DNA from: Chthoniobacterales bacterium
GTDB lineage: Bacteria > Verrucomicrobiota > Verrucomicrobiia > Chthoniobacterales > UBA10450
Direction: 5' to 3'
Assembly (NCBI GenBank): GCA_013812515.1
Contig: JACCTI010000263.1
Location: forward strand, 1-18,387
Length of the DNA: 18,387 bases
Shown here: positions 15,016 through 18,387 of the stretch, piece by piece
Position numbering within the stretch: position 1 is the stretch's first letter
Layout: each line of letters starts with the position of its first letter
Notes under the pieces: generated by a model
The model's input: the letters and a program-made list of their open reading frames with translations, nothing else
Databases searched by the model: none
Told to the model about the DNA's origin: nothing
Translations under genes and position numbers: made by a program

Positions 15016-16523
15016 AATTTTTCGGTCTCGCTGTCGAATTCTCCTGCGCAAATTGCCGCCGCGACCCGCTCAATCTCGCGATACATCGGCCGATCCTCCA
15101 CCAGTGGCGGAACCAGCGCTCGCAGCTTTTCGTAGGCAAGTTCAACGCCGATCCCGGCCTTCATCGGGCGGCGATACTCGAGCGCTGCACCTCCCGCAAG
15201 TAACTCGATCGCAAGCAGGTTTTCCGCGTTCTCCACAATCGTGCGAAGCTTCAGTGCCGCCGTCATTCCCATCGAGACGTGGTCCTCTTTTCCGCCTGAG
15301 GTCGGCAGGTTGTCGATGCTCGCGGGATGTGCGAGAATCTTCGCCTCGCTCAACAATGCGACCGCAGCAACGTGGGGAATCATGAAGCCGGACTGCATGC
15401 CGGCTTGTCGCGCGAGAAACGCGGGCAGCCCTTCACTCGTGTCTGGATTAATCAGCCGGTCAATCCGTCGTTCGCTGATGCTCATGAGATCGGTCACGGC
15501 GATGGCCGCGTAATCCAGTGCCAGCGCGACCGGAGCGCCGTGAAAATTTCCGCCCGAGAGCACATCGCCGTTATCCGTAAAGACAAGTGGATTGTCAGTC
15601 GCGGAGCCCGCTTCGATCCCGAGCACTTCCTCGCAATGCGCCAGCGCGCCGCGCACTGCTCCGTGCACCTGCGGCATGCAGCGTAGGCTATACGCATCCT
15701 GCACTCGTGGATCACCTTCTTTGTGCGTCTCGCGAATTTCGCTCGCGCGCAGAAGAATGCGGAGATGTTCGGCGGCCGCTTGTTGGCCAGGGTGCGGCCG
15801 CGCGTTCTGAATGCGCGCATCAAATGCCACCGGTGTGCCTAGCAATGCTTCCAATGACATTGCGCCGGCAACATCGGCCACACGCGAGAGGCGCTTCGCG
15901 CGCAGGAGTGCAAGTCCGCCCACCGCGTGCATCGCCTGCGTCCCATTCAAAAGAGCAAGGCCTTCCTTCGCCTCGAGTGTCACGGGTTGCAGGTCCGCGC
16001 GTCGAAGAGCGGTAGCGCTGTCGAGTCGCTCCCCGTTGTAGAAGCATTCGCCTTCACCGACCAAGGCTAGAGACAGATGTGCGAGCGGCGCCAAGTCTCC
16101 ACTCGCCCCGACGGATCCTTTCTCTGGAATCATCGGATGCACCCCGCGATTCAGCATTTGGGTGAGCAGATCTATCACCTCCAGCCGGATGCCACTAAAA
16201 CCGAGCGTGAGCACGTTCGCCCGGAGCAACATCATCGCGCGCACTTCAGCTTCGGCGAGCGGCCGCCCAATGCCACAAGCATGACTCCGGACCAAATTAA
16301 GTTGGAGCTGCCGGAGATCGGAACGAGCCACGTGAATGTCGGCCAGCTTACCGAACCCGGTGTTCACGCCATAAACGACGACATCGCCGTTCGTGATCTG
16401 CTCAATGACGGCGCGCGACGCCTGGATGCGTTCGTCTGCTTCGGGGCCTATGCGCACCGCCACGCGGCCGAGAGCCACTTCTGCGATCGCGAGAAGCGAT
16501 AAAGGCTGCCCGGTTAGCTCCAT
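15012..16523 (-). CDS. hutH: Histidine ammonia-lyase
   Basis: HutH deaminates L-histidine to urocanate, the entry step of the pathway. The 503-residue protein carries the MIO-forming Ala140-Ser141-Gly142 in GSVGASGDLAPLAH, plus YGVNTGFGKL near residue 51 and QDAYSLRCMPQVHGA. These distinguish it as a histidine/aromatic ammonia-lyase, and the hut neighbours decide for histidine. The start ATG at 16523 is the first possible one: an in-frame TAA stands 12 bases upstream. There is no Shine-Dalgarno sequence in those bases. It is the first gene of the hut operon, downstream of a strong terminator that isolates it from the lipoprotein gene. Confidence 0.97.
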   Translation of the reverse strand: MELTGQPLSLLAIAEVALGRVAVRIGPEADERIQASRAVIEQITNGDVVVYGVNTGFGKLADIHVARSDLRQLQLNLVRSHACGIGRPLAEAEVRAMMLLRANVLTLGFSGIRLEVIDLLTQMLNRGVHPMIPEKGSVGASGDLAPLAHLSLALVGEGECFYNGERLDSATALRRADLQPVTLEAKEGLALLNGTQAMHAVGGLALLRAKRLSRVADVAGAMSLEALLGTPVAFDARIQNARPHPGQQAAAEHLRILLRASEIRETHKEGDPRVQDAYSLRCMPQVHGAVRGALAHCEEVLGIEAGSATDNPLVFTDNGDVLSGGNFHGAPVALALDYAAIAVTDLMSISERRIDRLINPDTSEGLPAFLARQAGMQSGFMIPHVAAVALLSEAKILAHPASIDNLPTSGGKEDHVSMGMTAALKLRTIVENAENLLAIELLAGGAALEYRRPMKAGIGVELAYEKLRALVPPLVEDRPMYREIERVAAAICAGEFDSETEKL

Positions 16524-16529
16524 CGGCGA

Positions 16530-16557
16530 ATCTTAGCGCTTCCTCTGGCCATTGAAA
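16530..16557 (-). promoter_or_regulatory. Candidate promoter of the hut operon, possibly giving a leaderless hutH mRNA
   Basis: On the minus strand TTTCAA (16557-16552) is followed after 16 bases by TAAGAT (16535-16530), a fair -10 but a poor -35. The -10 ends six bases before the hutH ATG, so transcription from it would begin at or next to the start codon. The lack of any Shine-Dalgarno sequence fits that reading. The whole gap from the upstream terminator to hutH is only about 60 bp, so the promoter must be near here. Confidence 0.3.
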
Positions 16558-16583
16558 GCTGCCCGCGAGAGGAGTGGCTGCGA

Positions 16584-16619
16584 AGAAAAAGGCCAGGCCG
16601 GTGTTCACGGCCTGGCCTT
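16584..16619 (-). terminator. Strong intrinsic terminator after the small lipoprotein gene
   Basis: The minus strand has AAGGCCAGGCCG, a seven-base loop, then CGGCCTGGCCTT running into a T run. The 12-bp stem is perfect and GC-rich, and the T run corresponds to the A stretch at 16584-16590 on the plus strand. It lies 37 bases past the lipoprotein stop and stops read-through into hutH. Confidence 0.93.
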
Positions 16620-16655
16620 CGTGGAAAGCTACCCGGTGAGGGACAACTATAGGAC

Positions 16656-16781
16656 TTACTTGGAGTAGGTGCTGGAAGTGCCGCTGCTGGTGGCCATCGT
16701 CTCCTTCTTCTGTGCGCAAGCCCCCAGGCTCAATGCACTAGCCGCAATGGCCACAATCATGATTGCTTTAAAAAATTTCAC
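16656..16781 (-). CDS. Small lipoprotein, 41 residues
   Basis: This gene is short enough to be missed by ORF length cut-offs. From GTG 16781 it encodes MKFFKAIMIVAIAASALSLG followed by ACAQKK and a Ser/Thr-rich tail ending STYSK. The first 21 residues are a lipoprotein signal with lipobox LGAC, so Cys22 would be lipidated, leaving a 20-residue mature peptide (entericidin-like in size and layout). Support comes from a full AAGGAGG upstream, the clean signal peptide, and a perfect terminator 37 bases downstream. It lies 39 bp after the L,D-transpeptidase-like gene on the same strand and may share its transcript. Function is unknown; membrane or envelope stress is a guess. Confidence 0.82.
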   Translation of the reverse strand: MKFFKAIMIVAIAASALSLGACAQKKETMATSSGTSSTYSK

Positions 16782-16793
16782 TTAAATAATTCG

Positions 16794-16800
16794 CCTCCTT
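16794..16800 (-). promoter_or_regulatory. Shine-Dalgarno sequence of the small lipoprotein gene
   Basis: AAGGAGG, the best ribosome binding site in the window, stands 12 bases before the GTG start. The spacing is slightly long, but the intervening bases are AT-rich and no other start codon is closer in that frame. Confidence 0.75.
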
Positions 16801-16820
16801 TCCGAGCAAGTTGCTGCCCG

Positions 16821-17354
16821 TCATTTAGGCGGGTCATTCCTTCTTGGCAATGGATTTCTCGTCTTCCGCGCGTTAGGCGCTTTTGCGCGCGGCGCAGCAA
16901 TGACAACGCGGGTATCGACGTTGACCAGATTGAAAAGCTCGGCGACATCCGCGTTCTTCATCCGGATACAACCGTGACTCGCCGGCTGTCCAATCTGGTC
17001 CTCGTGATTGGTGCCGTGGATGTAGATGTAACGCGAGTAGCTGTTGGCGTTGCGCGGTTCCAGACCGTCCAGCCACAGGATTCGCGACATCACCAGATCT
17101 TCCGCTCGAAGAATCTTCGCTGTCGCGTGGATTGGCTCCCGGCTCATGTACGCCGTCTCGATCGGCATGCCATCGCCGATCTTCTCCGCGACCCGGAACC
17201 GGCCGAGCGGTGTCTTCATACTCCCCTCCTCCATGCCCAAGCCAAACTTTGAGGTGGAAACCGGAAACGTACGCTCCGTGCTACGACCGCGCTTCAGACT
17301 GAGCCGTTGCTTCGCAATGGAAATGTGGATGCTGCGGCGTCCGCTTTTCTTCAC
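16821..17354 (-). CDS. YkuD-domain protein (L,D-transpeptidase-like) without signal peptide
   Basis: I start at GTG 17354 (177 residues, VKKSGRRSIHISIAKQRLSL), where the YkuD domain begins. A longer reading from ATG 17537 would run 61 codons, mostly antisense through the asd start. The domain contains MKTPLGRF and the catalytic pattern IHGTNHEDQIGQPASHGCIRM, split as His113, His127 and Cys129. The protein ends in a basic Arg/Lys/Pro tail. Unlike the YkuD protein at 4475-5173, no export signal is visible with the chosen start. Either it is exported another way, the start is misplaced, or it acts inside the cell. Its start is 27 bp from the divergent asd start, and the small lipoprotein follows. 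Confidence 0.85.
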   Translation of the reverse strand: MKKSGRRSIHISIAKQRLSLKRGRSTERTFPVSTSKFGLGMEEGSMKTPLGRFRVAEKIGDGMPIETAYMSREPIHATAKILRAEDLVMSRILWLDGLEPRNANSYSRYIYIHGTNHEDQIGQPASHGCIRMKNADVAELFNLVNVDTRVVIAAPRAKAPNARKTRNPLPRRNDPPK

Positions 17355-17381
17355 GTGAGAGAGAGATAGAGTGCGCTGCCT

Positions 17382-18380
17382 GTGCAAAAAAGCTACGACA
17401 TTGCAGTCGTCGGTGCGAGCGGAGCGGTCGGCATCGAACTCCTGGACGTTCTCCATCGCCGCTCGTTTCCAATTAGCAAGATCAGCCTTCTTGCCTCTGC
17501 TCGTTCCACCGGAAAGAGGATTCCGTTCCGGGGTCAAAATCTCACTGTCGAGAAGTTAAAGGAGAGCTCGTTCTCCGGCGTCGATATTGCATTTTTTAGT
17601 GCCGGCGGCGAAGTCTCGCGGAGATTCGTTCCGCTGGCGCGGGACGCAGGCGCGATCGTGATCGACAACTCCTCTGTGTTCCGGATGCAGCCCGACGTTC
17701 CGCTGGTGATTCCGGAAATAAACGGCGGCGACGTCGCAGCGCATCACGGCATCATCGCCAACCCCAACTGCACAACGGCGGTCGCGTTGATGGCACTGTA
17801 CCCTCTCCATCTCGCGTTCACAGTCCGCCGCATCTTTGCGGCCAGCTATCAAGCCGTCTCTGGCAGCGGTGCCCGCGCCATCGCGGAGTTACAGCAGCAG
17901 GTCCGTGCCGCGCAGGACGGCAGGGCTGTCGAGGTCGAAGTGTATCCGCACCCGATCGCGTTTAATGTTTTACCGCAGGTGGATTCATTTCTTAGCGACG
18001 GCTACACGAAAGAAGAGATGAAACTGCAGAATGAAAGCCGGCGCATCATGCACCTGCCGGAGTTTCGCGCTTCTGTCACCTGCGTTCGAGTGCCGGTCTA
18101 CCGGGCGCATTCCGTTGCAATTAGCGCCGAGTTCGAGAAGCTAGTCTCCCTGGATAAAGCGCGCCAAGTTCTCGCCAAAGCGCCGGGGCTCGATGTGCTC
18201 GATGATCCGCAGCACGCCGTCTACCCGACACCGTTGCAAGCTGCGGGCCGGGACAACTGCCAGGTCGGGCGGCTGCGCATTGATTCGGCGCTCGAAAACG
18301 GCCTCGCTTTTTGGGTTTCGGGCGACCAACTTCTGAAAGGCGCGGCCTTGAACGCGGTGCAGATTGCGGAGCTACTCTGA
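17382..18380 (+). CDS. asd: Aspartate-semialdehyde dehydrogenase
   Basis: Asd reduces aspartyl phosphate to aspartate semialdehyde, the branch point to lysine/diaminopimelate, threonine and methionine. The 332-residue product from GTG 17382 has the NADP-binding GASGAVG (11-17), SAGGEVSRR, the active-site ANPNCTT with Cys130, and VPVYRAHS with catalytic His243. FWVSGDQLLKGAALNAVQIAE is the typical C-terminus. The length is normal. No strong ribosome binding site precedes the GTG. It diverges from the YkuD-like gene across 27 bp, so its promoter probably lies inside that gene's 5' end. Its product feeds peptidoglycan precursor synthesis through diaminopimelate. Confidence 0.96.
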   Translation: MQKSYDIAVVGASGAVGIELLDVLHRRSFPISKISLLASARSTGKRIPFRGQNLTVEKLKESSFSGVDIAFFSAGGEVSRRFVPLARDAGAIVIDNSSVFRMQPDVPLVIPEINGGDVAAHHGIIANPNCTTAVALMALYPLHLAFTVRRIFAASYQAVSGSGARAIAELQQQVRAAQDGRAVEVEVYPHPIAFNVLPQVDSFLSDGYTKEEMKLQNESRRIMHLPEFRASVTCVRVPVYRAHSVAISAEFEKLVSLDKARQVLAKAPGLDVLDDPQHAVYPTPLQAAGRDNCQVGRLRIDSALENGLAFWVSGDQLLKGAALNAVQIAELL

Positions 18381-18387
18381 CGTACGC

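Noticed and set aside
17355..17537. 61-residue N-terminal extension of the second YkuD protein
   Set aside because: It mostly reads antisense through the asd start, lacks a signal peptide or domain similarity, and would overlap asd by about 155 bp.
1..18387. CRISPR arrays, tRNA/rRNA genes, insertion sequences, phage or toxin-antitoxin modules
   Set aside because: I saw no regularly spaced direct repeats, cloverleaf sequences, transposase motifs or paired small toxin/antitoxin frames; nearly all bases are accounted for by housekeeping and catabolic genes.

Overview
The window is an ordinary-looking chromosomal segment from a moderately GC-rich Gram-negative bacterium. There are no tRNAs, rRNAs, insertion sequences, phage genes or CRISPR arrays. 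The gene set fits the soil Verrucomicrobiota (Chthoniobacterales/Udaeobacter-like): a COG1579 zinc-ribbon coiled-coil protein, nadD-rsfS, tig-clpP-clpX, two YkuD L,D-transpeptidases, and a hut operon that ends in a fused formimidoyltransferase-cyclodeaminase. This taxonomic placement is inferred from gene content and was not tested by a search.

Layout. Positions 1-1699 (minus) hold a truncated zinc-ribbon/coiled-coil gene downstream of nagZ. Positions 1803-2725 (plus) hold nadD and rsfS, which overlap; rsfS appears to start at an ATA codon behind a good Shine-Dalgarno sequence. A hairpin-rich gap separates them from a convergent secreted FKBP isomerase (2814-3584, minus). Positions 3648-5173 (plus) hold an exported protein with a lysozyme-like motif, overlapping a secreted L,D-transpeptidase. 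cinA (minus) converges on it, and the two stop codons overlap. Positions 6576-9922 (minus) are the protein quality-control operon tig-clpP-clpX.

Positions 10057-16523 (minus) are a histidine utilisation operon in the order hutH-hutU-FTCD-[decayed hutG-like remnant]-hutI. HutH makes urocanate, HutU makes imidazolone propionate, HutI makes N-formimino-glutamate, and the bifunctional FTCD passes the formimino group to tetrahydrofolate and then closes it to methenyl-THF. The gap between FTCD and hutI is not empty. It holds the broken first third of an arginase/formimidoylglutamase-family gene, with two in-frame stops, one frameshift and a missing 3' part. This suggests that a hydrolytic route for the last step was lost and the folate-dependent route kept. 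No hut regulator or transporter lies in the window.

Positions 16584-17354 (minus) hold a short YkuD protein without a signal peptide, a 41-residue lipoprotein and a strong intrinsic terminator. asd (17382-18380, plus) is divergent. Cell-wall turnover and synthesis recur across the window: NagZ, the lysozyme-like protein, two YkuD proteins, and Asd supplying the diaminopimelate pathway.

The points most worth a second look are the hutG-like pseudogene, the ATA start of rsfS, the lysozyme-like/L,D-transpeptidase pair, the unannotated-size lipoprotein, and the DNA word CTAACGAG (often GCCTAACGAG). That word recurs at least six times inside genes in different reading frames. I found no clear evidence of a defence system or other new multi-gene system.
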